A stretch of 8,048 bases of DNA from Acidimicrobiales bacterium (GCA_013044465.1 JABEUL010000308.1:1-8048), one strand, 5' to 3'; positions 1 to 6,412 are shown, counted from the first letter of the stretch. The notes: a model not told the origin generated them from the letters alone. Numbers and translations are program-made.

Positions 1-517
1 CCGACCCGGCAGAATTAATATACACACATTCACACATTTTGTCAAGCGCTATGGGGAATCCCATGTCGAGATGAAAGCACTGACTAAGCTGTACAGTCAT
101 GCTGGCCTGGCATTTTACTGCTATACCCACATCTAATAACCAGAGTTTTACCCAATGAGAGCCCACCTCAACTATTGATTAGGCGGATAAGCCTAGAAGC
201 ATAAAACGTTGCTTTAACACTTGCCCCAGACCAGAGTGGTCAATGCTAATGCCTAATTTTCTCGGGAATTTAGGATTATTAGTTTTCAGTTACATCAAAA
301 TCAAAGTTTCAGTGCCAGGTTTCAAGAAGTAAGTCCAATTACCATCCCTTTGCCTTCAAAAGTAAGCAAGCCCTATATGAGTAGGGAATTTTTGGAAGGG
401 TTTGGTCGCTTAGAGAGTCTTTTTGCATATTTACAAAAAGTTTCATCAAATTTGCCAGAAGTAAAGACTGCAAAGCGTCTTAATTAATGATGTATTTAAT
501 AAAAGAGAAAGCCCAGA
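1..517. other. Left flank without a recognisable gene
   Basis: I recognise no gene here. Two plus-strand frames stay open. One runs from the window edge to a TAA at 134-136 (residues ending FYCYTHI) and could be the last ~44 codons of a gene entering from the left. The other runs from 257 to the TAA at 485-487 (76 sense codons). Its only ATG, at 377, would give a 36-residue peptide starting MSREFLEGFGRLESLFAYL, with no clear ribosome binding site. A weak hairpin lies at 252-274 (CCTAA-TTTTC against GGAA-TTTAGG, one mismatch) and is not followed by a good T-run. Either frame may be decayed coding DNA. No tRNA, promoter or repeat stands out. Confidence 0.4.
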
Positions 518-835
518 ATGACAATTTGGTGTTTGCTTCAAGTTTGGTTTCAACGAGAAGATGGAAATGTGGGTATCAAAAACATGCCGTCTAAGTATAG
601 GTTTTTCCTGTTAGTAATACTTATATGTGGATTATTAGTATCACTGGTGGTGCTTATCACAGTGCCGTCAACAACTCAATCAGTGACACTAACCAGCCAA
701 TCAGGAACTACTCTGACTAGGGAAATGGTTGCATTTGCAAAACAGGTGACTATTCCAACGCTATGCAACACCGTTCCAGTAACATTCGCACACCTCAAAG
801 CTGAGCGTTGTTCCAGCAACTCTCGCACACTTTAA
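518..835 (+). pseudogene. Membrane-anchored N-terminal fragment truncated by the IS21 element
   Basis: This is the 5' remnant of an unidentified surface or secreted protein. The ATG at 518 follows a purine-rich AAAGAGAAAG. A second in-frame ATG at 584 (MPSKYR) may be the true start, because it puts a short basic stretch directly before one strong hydrophobic segment (FFLLVILICGLLVSLVVLI), the usual layout of a signal anchor. A Ser/Thr-rich, presumably external stretch follows (residues ~50-75). Native sequence ends near base 773; the last ~20 residues and the stop at 833-835 are encoded by the left end of the IS. Because RHS/YD repeats resume on the other side of the IS, this may be the N-terminus of that RHS protein. 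However, frame and missing length do not prove it, and a deletion or unrelated gene is equally possible. Confidence 0.5.
774..830. repeat. IS21 left end: two transposase-site repeats
   Basis: Site L1 (774-794) starts TTCCAGTAACATTCGCACACC-like and site L2 (811-830) reads TTCCAGCAACTCTCGCACAC. L1 matches the outer sites and L2 the inner sites of the right end in inverted orientation, so the outer/inner order is conserved at both ends. A 7-bp hairpin (823-829 with 837-843, 7-nt loop) sits just inside. IS21-family ends commonly carry several such repeats, presumed IstA binding sites. Confidence 0.75.
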
Positions 836-855
836 CTGTGCGAATGTTTATGTTA

Positions 856-1605
856 TCACTCCTTTTTCCTTTGATTTGCTCTTGTCTTTCTCATTGATTC
901 TCCTTCCAGTGAAATGAGGATGGAGTCATGTATTAGTCGGTCGATAATTGCATCTCCCACGCTCTGGTCTTCAATTAGGCTATGCCAACTAGCTGGTGGG
1001 ATTTGAGAGGCAATTAAGGTTGAGTGATAGCCATTTCTCTCATCTAGCAAATCAAGTAACTCCCTGCTCGCTCCTAGACTTATCGGAGAAATTCCAAAGT
1101 CGTCGATTATTAAGAGTTCTGTATTTTTTAGCTTTAGAGATAACTGTCTGTAGGTGCCATCGAGTCGCGAGATCCCAATTAGTTCTTGTAGTTGTGAGAG
1201 CTTGAAATATTTCACTGAGTGGCCCTTGTAGCAACTGGACATTCCAATGGCGCAGGCAAGGAATGTCTTGCCTATTCCAGTGGGTCCATCCATTAGGACA
1301 TTTGTCCCAACAGTTATAAAGTTCGAGCTCAGAAGGTTTTCTATTTGGCCTCTCACAATTGATCTGGGAGTATTAAAGTCAATCTCGTTTGGATAGGCCT
1401 TTACTTTGAACCTAGCTTCCCTAACTCGTCTCTCGATCCTGTTAGACCTCCTAGTTACGATCTCAGCATCCAGCAGGAGACTAAAACGCTCTTCGAAGGA
1501 AAGCTCGCCAATGTTTGGATCACCAATCTGTCGCTCGAACTCCCGCAGTGCCCGAGGAAGTCTCAATTGAGACAGTGAGTCTTTGATTGTTATAGTGGAT
1601 GTCAT
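856..1605 (-). CDS. istB: IS21-family helper ATPase IstB
   Basis: This is a DnaA/DnaC-like AAA+ ATPase that assists IstA by binding target DNA and licensing integration. At 249 residues it has the usual family length. Visible motifs are Walker A GPTGIGKT at residues 107-114, Walker B LLIIDDFG at 164-171, a sensor-1-like segment STLIASQIP around 195-203, the conserved DAIIDRLIHDS stretch around 218-228 and the GESMRK family signature at 235-240 near the C-terminus. Start: the ATG at 1605 overlaps the istA stop by ATGA, indicating translational coupling and a fixed IstA:IstB ratio. The frame is intact. The stop lies ~25 bp inside the innermost left-end sequence. Family assignment is certain from the motifs; activity is inferred. 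Confidence 0.95.
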   Translation of the reverse strand: MTSTITIKDSLSQLRLPRALREFERQIGDPNIGELSFEERFSLLLDAEIVTRRSNRIERRVREARFKVKAYPNEIDFNTPRSIVRGQIENLLSSNFITVGTNVLMDGPTGIGKTFLACAIGMSSCYKGHSVKYFKLSQLQELIGISRLDGTYRQLSLKLKNTELLIIDDFGISPISLGASRELLDLLDERNGYHSTLIASQIPPASWHSLIEDQSVGDAIIDRLIHDSILISLEGESMRKTRANQRKKE

Positions 1606-3149
1606 CTTGAAGCCACTCTTTCGTAGTAGCTAGGTCCACGTAGATTGTGGTGGTTGCAAGCACTTAGTACTGCCTGAGCATTCCTTGGAGTCTCATACAA
1701 GCCTTTAGAAAGTATTGACTCCAGGGATGCCCTGGTGGGAGAGCATATCTCTATTGCCAATTCACTGGCTTTTTCTAATGTATTTTTCCCATATAGTTCA
1801 GCCAACTTCAAAGTCGCTCTAGCTGATCTAACAGCTGAATCCCTAAATTGGGTTGAGGCCAAAATACTCTCCACTACCTCAGAAGTTGAGCTTCCAATTA
1901 GCCGGGCTTTTTCCATGATGTCTATGGCCGGGTCCTTAAGGGCTAAGCGATGATTAGATGGCATATGGTCCGTATTTGTGATGTAGTCACCTCTTTTAAA
2001 GTGCCTCTGGTGGCATGCAACTAATAAAGTCGAGTCAAAGACCTCCACCAGGTTCTTAGAGAGCTTGACGTTAAGATATTTCCCTCTTAAGTCAAATGGA
2101 ACCGAATAATAGACATGATCAATTGAGACATGGTAGTCAAGACCAGCTTTGACTAAGGAGTAGTCACCGTATACATACCTAGTAGCAGGAAGTTCTCTTA
2201 AGACATTGGCTTCGTGGTCTTTATAAAGTGAGGAACGTGAACCATCTTTTTTCTGGAAGGGAGTCTGATTGAGCTTGGCAACCAGGATCTTAATTGCCTC
2301 ATTCAGCTCTCCAAGAGAGTAGAATTTCCTATCCCTAAGCCCCATCAAGACTTTCCTTGTTACATGCCCAACCATCTGTTCAACTTTTGCCTTGTCTTTT
2401 GGATGGTAGGGTCTCGCCGGAGTTGGCTCAATTAAATAGTGGGTGCAAAGTGCAATATAGGCATCGTTTAGTTTTAGGTTATCCCTGGTGTTCTCTGTCA
2501 CGGCTGCCTTTAAGTTGTCTGACCTTAGTTTGTTAGGCAGGCCACCGAATGCATCAAATGCATTGACATGGCCGGTTATGAAATCACATATCTTCTGAGA
2601 TCTCTGAGCCTCTACGTAGGTGTAGCCCGAAAAAGCTAACGTCGCCAAAAATATCTGAGCGTAAAAGTCCACTTTGTTTGACTTTGAATCATAAATTGGA
2701 AATGTTTGACCAGCGTAATCCACATAGCACTCGTCCCCAGGTATGTGGCTAAGGGGCATTGATAATGGCTTTGCATTCTTGGCTTTTGATATTTGGTCCA
2801 CAAACCACGAATAGCTGTAGAAGCTTCCCTGCTCTAGTTGATTCACATATTCCTCATAGAGCAATTGCGCTGTTAGTTTCTTGTTTGATCCCAGTAGAGC
2901 TACCAGTGAATCAATGTCAGGAACTACTTTTTCAGGCGAACTAGATCTACCAGGAACTTTCGGATAAACCAGATCAAATAACGCCCGGTCATCCAAGGCT
3001 TTGGCCTCAATTGGAGTCACATTGGAGTCTTTAATCCTGGCAAGTATCCTTGATACCGTTGAGTTCGAGATTCCAAGAGCTCTAGCAATCTCCCGGTCTG
3101 AGAGCTCACCAATTGTCTTGATCTCGATAATTCTTCTTACAGTGTTCAT
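1602..3149 (-). CDS. istA: IS21-family DDE transposase IstA
   Basis: This transposase cleaves and joins the IS ends. The longest frame starts at ATG 3233 (543 residues). I prefer the third ATG at 3149 (515 residues), because it begins right at the helix-turn-helix unit (MNTVRRIIEIKTIGELSDRE), as in many relatives, and has a GGTG seven bases upstream; the ATGs at 3233 and 3194 have no ribosome site. Numbering from 3233: HTH at ~42-67 (SDREIARALGISNSTVSRIL); rve/RNase H-fold catalytic domain with D172 (YVDYAGQ), D239 (LRSDNLKAAV) and E285 (KAKVEQMVGH), the DDE triad; then a C-terminal domain. It ends YYERVASR, its stop overlapping the istB start. There is no frameshift and all catalytic residues are present. 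It is probably transcribed from a promoter in the right end, which I could not pinpoint. Confidence 0.94.
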   Translation of the reverse strand: MNTVRRIIEIKTIGELSDREIARALGISNSTVSRILARIKDSNVTPIEAKALDDRALFDLVYPKVPGRSSSPEKVVPDIDSLVALLGSNKKLTAQLLYEEYVNQLEQGSFYSYSWFVDQISKAKNAKPLSMPLSHIPGDECYVDYAGQTFPIYDSKSNKVDFYAQIFLATLAFSGYTYVEAQRSQKICDFITGHVNAFDAFGGLPNKLRSDNLKAAVTENTRDNLKLNDAYIALCTHYLIEPTPARPYHPKDKAKVEQMVGHVTRKVLMGLRDRKFYSLGELNEAIKILVAKLNQTPFQKKDGSRSSLYKDHEANVLRELPATRYVYGDYSLVKAGLDYHVSIDHVYYSVPFDLRGKYLNVKLSKNLVEVFDSTLLVACHQRHFKRGDYITNTDHMPSNHRLALKDPAIDIMEKARLIGSSTSEVVESILASTQFRDSAVRSARATLKLAELYGKNTLEKASELAIEICSPTRASLESILSKGLYETPRNAQAVLSACNHHNLRGPSYYERVASR

Positions 3150-3241
3150 TTCACTACACCATTTTCTCTTTCTTTTTGTAGATAATTTCGTCATACTTTG
3201 ACGATTACACAATTCCCCCCACCAGCGAGTCATGAAACCCG

Positions 3242-3333
3242 ACTGTGCGAGAGTTACTGGAATGGGTGTGCGAAAGATGCTGGAATCACTGTGCGAGAGT
3301 TACTGGAATGGGTGTGCGAAAGATGCTGGAATA
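3242..3333. repeat. IS21 right end: two tandem 46-bp repeats, four sites
   Basis: Copies 3242-3287 and 3288-3333 are identical at 45 of 46 bases (only the last base differs, c versus a). Each copy holds one inner-type site (GTGCGAGAGTTACTGGAA) and one outer-type site (GTGTGCGAAAGATGCTGGAA), the inverted counterparts of L2 and L1. The left end has this pair once, so the right end carries a whole-module duplication. Because 46 is not a multiple of three, the two copies are read in different frames by the spurious ORF running through them. Confidence 0.9.
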
Positions 3334-4014
3334 TTCAAAAAAGATACAGTTACATACCCTCAGTATTCAGGGAGTACCTATTTAACTATTCCAAGTGCCA
3401 CTTACACCTATAACAATCAAGGAGAGATGGCTTCAGTTTCAGATGGTCTAGCTCCAACTTCTAATACCATTGATTTCACCTACGATTCAAATGGCAATCT
3501 TTTAACTGAGTCTCCTTCTACTCCACTTTCTTCAGATACATTCTCCTATGATCTAAATGGCAACATCACAGGATCACAAGTAATAGGGACAGGTATTGTT
3601 TCAAAAGGTATATCACCAGCAACTTCAACCAACTCAGCAACTTCATTAGCCCCCACCAAAAAGACCACTCCGCCACTTCTAAGCTCGTCATCTTCAACTA
3701 CTCTGAATTCAGCTCAAACTAAAGCTGGAGCAGCATTTTCATCCAACTGTCTATCAGGAAAAGAAGTCATTACCTTTGATACTGGTGAGAATAATGGCAC
3801 AAGGGATGCAAATGGCAATCTAACTAGAGAGAACCTCGAATCCTGTAATAACAACACGGTATTAGTCAACAGCAACTACTACATGAACTACAACCAGGCC
3901 CAGGAAATCTCTTACTTTGGATCAAGTTCACAGGGATCATCACCTAATACATACTGCTATGACCCAAATCGGAACCTGACATTAAATAGTGGCACGATTA
4001 ATCAGCGGTGGTGA
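3334..4014 (+). pseudogene. RHS/YD-repeat protein, internal fragment
   Basis: This is an internal piece of a large RHS-type protein, whose YD repeats build a beta-shell around a C-terminal toxin or surface domain. YD-like motifs are visible: FTYDSNGNLLTES, FSYDLNGNITGS, TRDANGNLTRE and YCYDPNRNLTLNSG. Between the second and third motifs lies a low-complexity Thr/Ser/Ala stretch of about 45 residues. The open frame can be read from an ATG at 3232, but everything before ~3334 is IS-end repeat, so the fragment has no native start. It stops at 4012-4014 (TGA), just where the conserved RHS core domain should begin; that core is missing except for its last residues, which reappear in another frame. 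The gene is thus broken at both ends. Its link to the 518 fragment is inferred only. Confidence 0.75.
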
Positions 4015-4606
4015 TCCTGTGAATGCGAGTGATCCGATGGGGTTGTCATGGTGTGACTCGATGCCAGTGGGTTGTGGGGAAGTTCAACAGGTCCAGCAGA
4101 GTACGGTCAGTTCGGTTAAGCAAGGATTCCATCAGGCGGTACATTATGGCGACAACGCTCGTCACTATGTTGCCCAGCACGGTCACGGTATCGCACAGAT
4201 CGCAACTGTTGCGATAGTTGGCGCAGCAACTGCGTACTGTGTAGCTGCTACCGATGGACTTTGTGTCTTGGCTTTGCCTTTTATTGGTGGGGCAACTGGT
4301 GGCATATTATATATGGAGAGTGGGGGTCAACACACTATTGGCGGTTTTATTCTTGCGATTGGCGAAGGAGGAATTGCTGGCTCGATTGCCCTTATTTGTA
4401 CGGAGGTTTGTTCATTTTTGGGAAGCTTAGCGTTAGGTGGCGCTGTCGTAAATGGTCTAGTTGGAGCGGGTTTTGGAATGTGGGACTATTCACACTCAGG
4501 TGGTTGTCATTCGATTTCAGGATATGCAAAAGCTGCAGCAGGAGGCGCCGCAGAAGGTGGTATTCCGTGGGATTCAGTAGTGAAAGCCTTTAGTGGTGGA
4601 GAGTAA
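3989..4606 (+). CDS. RHS core end plus hydrophobic C-terminal domain (broken gene)
   Basis: The frame opens at a GTG (3989) with no ribosome site. Recognisable protein starts at ~4003 with GGDPVNASDPMGL, the signature that closes the RHS-repeat-associated core and marks the point where variable toxin regions begin. Then come a Cys-containing linker, a His-rich patch (YVAQHGHG) and two long Ala/Gly-rich hydrophobic stretches (about residues 69-110 and 117-165) of the kind found between RHS core and toxin tip; they may insert in a membrane. The frame ends DSVVKAFSGGE with TAA at 4604-4606. It is shifted relative to the upstream YD fragment, and almost the whole RHS core is absent, so a deletion or recombination occurred near 3985-4003. 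GC-richer codons than the upstream fragment suggest different histories. It is probably not expressed as an independent protein. Confidence 0.65.
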   Translation: MARLISGGDPVNASDPMGLSWCDSMPVGCGEVQQVQQSTVSSVKQGFHQAVHYGDNARHYVAQHGHGIAQIATVAIVGAATAYCVAATDGLCVLALPFIGGATGGILYMESGGQHTIGGFILAIGEGGIAGSIALICTEVCSFLGSLALGGAVVNGLVGAGFGMWDYSHSGGCHSISGYAKAAAGGAAEGGIPWDSVVKAFSGGE

Positions 4607-4730
4607 TCACGATCCAATGATCAGATTCCAGAAAGAAGGTGGAGTAATAAAATATTGGAATGCCTTCGCGGAGCCCAGTGTCAATGTAAACGTATTTTCA
4701 GTCGGAGGGAAGTTCTTTGATACCAAATAA
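4584..4730 (+). pseudogene. Probable out-of-frame C-terminal tail of the RHS protein
   Basis: A third frame opens at 4584, after a TGA at 4581-4583, and runs to TAA 4728-4730, giving ...VVESNHDPMIRFQKEGG then KYWNAFAEPSVNVNVF and ending GGKFFDTK. A single-base shift near 4600 would splice it onto the preceding ...AFSGG, making one longer RHS C-terminus. Its stop overlaps the next gene's start by 14 bases, in a spot with a strong ribosome binding site, which is how a real gene end would look in a compact operon. Alternatively it is a separate 37-residue ORF from ATG 4617, but the nearest GGAGAG is 13 bases away. I do not recognise a toxin fold; with so few residues this may be the tip of one. 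Confidence 0.4.
4704..4709 (+). promoter_or_regulatory. Shine-Dalgarno GGAGGG supporting a TTG start
   Basis: GGAGGG lies seven bases before TTG 4717, inside the RHS tail frame. It decides the unusual start of the following membrane protein, since no ATG with comparable support lies nearby. Confidence 0.7.
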
Positions 4731-4920
4731 ATTTGCAAACAAATTCAGGCGAATGATGCTCTTGACCGGTCTTGTGTGCTTTTTTAGTGCACTATTAGTC
4801 GTGGTAAGTATGCGGTATCATTTTTATCCTGGAGTCATAGTTGCCGGATGTGTCTTTATTTTTACCCCGGTTGTGACGTTTTTGAAAATAATTAGAGATG
4901 AAGATTGGCATAAACGATGA
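4717..4920 (+). CDS. Small two-helix membrane protein, possible immunity protein
   Basis: This is a 67-residue protein of unknown family. Start: TTG at 4717, chosen because GGAGGG lies at an ideal seven-base distance; in-frame ATGs at codons 13-14 would cut into the first helix. Residues 1-12 are basic (KFANKFRR). Two hydrophobic helices at about 13-32 and 36-56 are separated by a tight RYHFYPG turn, and a charged tail (RDEDWHKR) follows, so both termini are likely cytoplasmic. It overlaps the end of the RHS tail by 14 bases and the next gene by ATGA. Position directly behind an RHS C-terminus, together with small membrane topology, fits an immunity protein against a membrane-acting toxin. 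That role is inferred from context only. Confidence 0.6.
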   Translation: MIPNKFANKFRRMMLLTGLVCFFSALLVVVSMRYHFYPGVIVAGCVFIFTPVVTFLKIIRDEDWHKR

Positions 4921-5057
4921 TACAAAATATGTTCGTGGCTATATTGGGTCAAAATAATGAAGGTGCCTTTCCTCCAGAAATCGCAAGAAAGGCGTTCAAG
5001 AACAGACCGGTTTTGTTAGGGATCAAAAAAGTGTATACGAGAGGTGATGCCAAGTGA
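4917..5057 (+). CDS. 46-residue protein of unknown function, coupled small ORF
   Basis: Reads MIQNMFVAILGQNNEGAF, then PPEIARKAFKNRPVL and a basic end (GIKKVYTRGDAK). The ATG at 4917 shares ATGA with the stop of the membrane protein, and its own stop TGA at 5055-5057 shares GTGA with the next start, so translation probably re-initiates along the chain. It has no independent strong ribosome site, consistent with coupling. The first ~10 residues are mildly hydrophobic; the rest is basic (net positive). An inverted repeat GCCTTTC/GAAAGGC (4965-4971, 4987-4993) lies inside it and is likely coincidental. I do not recognise a family. The double overlap is the main reason to believe it is a gene; the alternative is a truncated or frameshifted longer gene. 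Confidence 0.5.
   Translation: MIQNMFVAILGQNNEGAFPPEIARKAFKNRPVLLGIKKVYTRGDAK
5041..5048 (+). promoter_or_regulatory. Strong Shine-Dalgarno GAGGTGAT before GTG 5054
   Basis: An eight-base match to the 16S rRNA anti-Shine-Dalgarno complement ends five bases before the GTG start at 5054, within the preceding ORF. It supports GTG as the true start of the PEGA-like protein. Confidence 0.75.
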
Positions 5058-5404
5058 CTTCACCAGTTCAAGACCAATTGGAGCGTGGAAAGATAAAAGT
5101 GGCTAATGTCTACAGATGGATTGGAGATCCGCGCCTTGGACGCATGACACTCTATATTGATAGCCATCGCGTTGGAAAGATTTTGTTAAATTCTACACTT
5201 AGCTTACCTTGTGTCCCCAATGTATCTCACACGGTGCGAGTGAGATTGTGGTGGTTTTTGAGCCCGCGCTTGAATATCGTGGTGGAACCCAAGGGTTCTG
5301 TTCAACTCGAAGTCGACATTGAGAGAGAAGCTTCCGTTCTGGTCCGGATGTGGCACATGCTAATCCATCCACTAACTTGTTTATCTATAAAAGTGGTGTC
5401 TTGA
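5054..5404 (+). CDS. Small beta-rich PEGA-like hypothetical protein
   Basis: This is a 116-residue protein, unknown in function. Start GTG at 5054 is backed by GAGGTGAT and by the GTGA overlap with the previous stop. Residues ~31-85 follow the pattern MTLYIDSHRVGKI - turn - LPCVPNVSHTVRVRL - WWFLSPRLNIVVEP - GSVQLEVDI. This resembles the beta-sandwich repeat of PEGA-type and related small proteins, in which a short name-like strand (YIDGxxVGxI) is followed by a HTVRxR strand. The C-terminal segment (VRMWHMLIHPLTCLSI) is moderately hydrophobic, as in many such proteins that end at a membrane. It is the last gene of the coupled cassette; the sequence right after the stop is foreign (recombinase remnant), so further operon genes may have been lost. 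The family assignment is by pattern only. Confidence 0.55.
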   Translation: MTSPVQDQLERGKIKVANVYRWIGDPRLGRMTLYIDSHRVGKILLNSTLSLPCVPNVSHTVRVRLWWFLSPRLNIVVEPKGSVQLEVDIEREASVLVRMWHMLIHPLTCLSIKVVS

Positions 5405-5411
5405 TAAAAGT

Positions 5412-5528
5412 CAAGAAGGCTGTCACATTAGATATATTCAAGAACCTTTAGGTCATGCGGATCTAGACTCAGCGGCTATCTACAGGAATCTCACTCCAAG
5501 CAAATTAGTCAAAGTCAAAAGTCTTTGA
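5412..5528 (+). pseudogene. C-terminal remnant of a Xer-like tyrosine recombinase
   Basis: The frame ending at TGA 5526-5528 reads EGCHIRYIQEPLGHADLDSA and continues AIYRNLTPSKLVKVKSL. This is the C-terminal catalytic end of a tyrosine recombinase: LGH with the second catalytic histidine, then, nine residues later, IY with the nucleophilic tyrosine, as in the XerC/D-like recombinases linked to transposons. The frame can be followed back to 5391, but residues before EGC do not match the family, so the gene is truncated at about 5412, six to eight bases after the stop of the PEGA-like gene. All earlier catalytic residues (Arg I, HxxR) are lost; it is inert. It is unrelated in sequence detail to the intact integrase at 6800-7927. 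Confidence 0.75.
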
Positions 5529-6118
5529 AACACCGTCTCCAGAAATAAGCTGTGGCAAGGTATGTGAAGTGATTGAAACCGAAAACTACCAAGAAATCAA
5601 TGATGCGACTCTCTCAGTATCGGGAAGTTGATGCACGAAGGGTTAAAATAGAGGGTGTCAAAGGGAGATTGCTCGACGGTCGTTGAGAGCACTATCACTC
5701 ACCCCCATCCATTGGAATTACTCGCAGGTGCCATGACCTGAGCGGAAGATATCGATGCACTTACTAAGCTCGGCCAGACGTAATCGATCATTCTCTACCG
5801 CAGGCAGATCTACCCGTTCGCAGCTCCATGATTGGGCTAGCTGGGATGAAGTGCCGTCTGCGTGGGCTGCCGATCGTGGTTAACGAGGCTAGCCAGTCAT
5901 TCTCGCCGTTCATCGCCAACTTAGTGAGCCCGTTGCTAGTCTTCAGCAAGAGCACCTTCCACGCTACCTGCGGTCGTGATCACATTCTGGGTACCTAGGC
6001 CATATCGATTGAAGAAGCAAGACACGTTAATTTTCGGCCCAGCAAATTGGATTTGCCGCATCTGTTCACGCTAGATCAGCGATCATGATGGATTTTTTGG
6101 TTGGGGTTTCCTTGCTAA
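5529..6118. other. Gene-less stretch of decayed DNA
   Basis: No convincing gene is present. Frames on both strands are short. One plus-strand frame reads about 44 codons, is interrupted by TGA at 5739-5741 and then continues AEDIDALTKLGQT, like a decayed coding region. One minus-strand frame (5718-5879, ~53 residues, containing VDLPAVENDRLRLAELSKC) is open but has no start or match I know. The stretch 5680-6000 appears GC-richer than its surroundings. I see no RNA gene, IS end or repeat. Confidence 0.45.
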
Positions 6119-6412
6119 CTCGGTCAGCTCCAAGGCGTTTTAATTCAATTTTTTCAGGCACATCTTTCCTGCTTGCGAAATTGGGGAAAGACTCCCTTTT
6201 TAATTGAAGCTATACGCGAATTGGATGCTTCCGATGAATGAGGTGGGGACGCGCTTCAGGAACTTCTCCGGTTGTTGGACCCAGATCCAGTGTAAACTCC
6301 GGTTGAAAATGAAAGCGAAACGCCTGGACCTTACTCCGAGTCCTCGAACCAGTCAATTGACGGTGGGGAGGCTATTTCTGACCAAGTATTTTGTTTGACT
6401 GATTTCAGCTAA
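6119..6412 (+). pseudogene. Decayed reading frame with two in-frame stops
   Basis: A single plus-strand frame reads coherent protein-like sequence for 98 codons, interrupted only by TGA at 6239-6241 and TAA at 6293-6295. It gives AHLSCLRNWGKTPFLIEAIR then ELDASDE, stop, GGDALQELLRLLDPDPV, stop, and TPVENESETPGPYSESSNQS to a TAA at 6410-6412. Helix-like acidic segments and Pro/Ser/Glu-rich linker character suggest a real ancestral gene rather than chance, but there is no start codon and no family I recognise. A shadow frame overlaps it and has no merit of its own. Confidence 0.25.

Larger units (their letters stand above)
774..3333 (-). mobile_element. IS21-family insertion sequence (istA-istB), apparently complete
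   Basis: The element is about 2.56 kb with two minus-strand genes in the order istA then istB, overlapping by ATGA, and inverted multi-site ends. This is the diagnostic IS21 organisation. Both ends are built from sites of the form TTCCAG-N5/6-TCGCACA read inward. The outermost left site (774-794) and outermost right site (complement of 3312-3333) agree at about 18 of 22 positions. Neither end shows the TG...CA terminus common in the family at an equal distance, and I see no clear 4-8 bp target duplication, so the exact borders are uncertain by roughly 10 bp. Both ORFs are open with all catalytic motifs, so the element looks potentially active. It separates a membrane-anchor fragment (left) from RHS repeats (right). 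Confidence 0.85.

Noticed and set aside
823..843. Hairpin TCGCACA/TGTGCGA as the istB terminator
   Set aside because: The 7-bp stem is real but no T-run follows on either strand, and it is formed by the IS-end repeat sequence itself.
996..3201. Plus-strand ORFs and a second minus-strand ORF within istA/istB
   Set aside because: They lie wholly inside two strongly supported genes and have no motif or ribosome site.
3242..3333. CRISPR-like or minisatellite array
   Set aside because: There are only two abutting copies without spacers, and the motif recurs inverted at the other IS end, so it is transposon-end structure.
3198..3413. ORFs starting at 3198 and 3232 as genuine gene starts
   Set aside because: Their first ~35 codons are translations of the 46-bp IS-end repeats, so neither is a native N-terminus.
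4023..4593. Plus-strand ORFs 4023-4217 and 4261-4593
   Set aside because: They are shadows of the RHS C-terminal frame; Trp/Cys/Arg-rich composition is typical of out-of-frame translation.
6204..6398. Plus-strand 64-residue ORF
   Set aside because: Its Arg/Lys/Phe-rich composition looks like a shadow of the more protein-like interrupted frame at 6119-6412, and no ribosome site is present.
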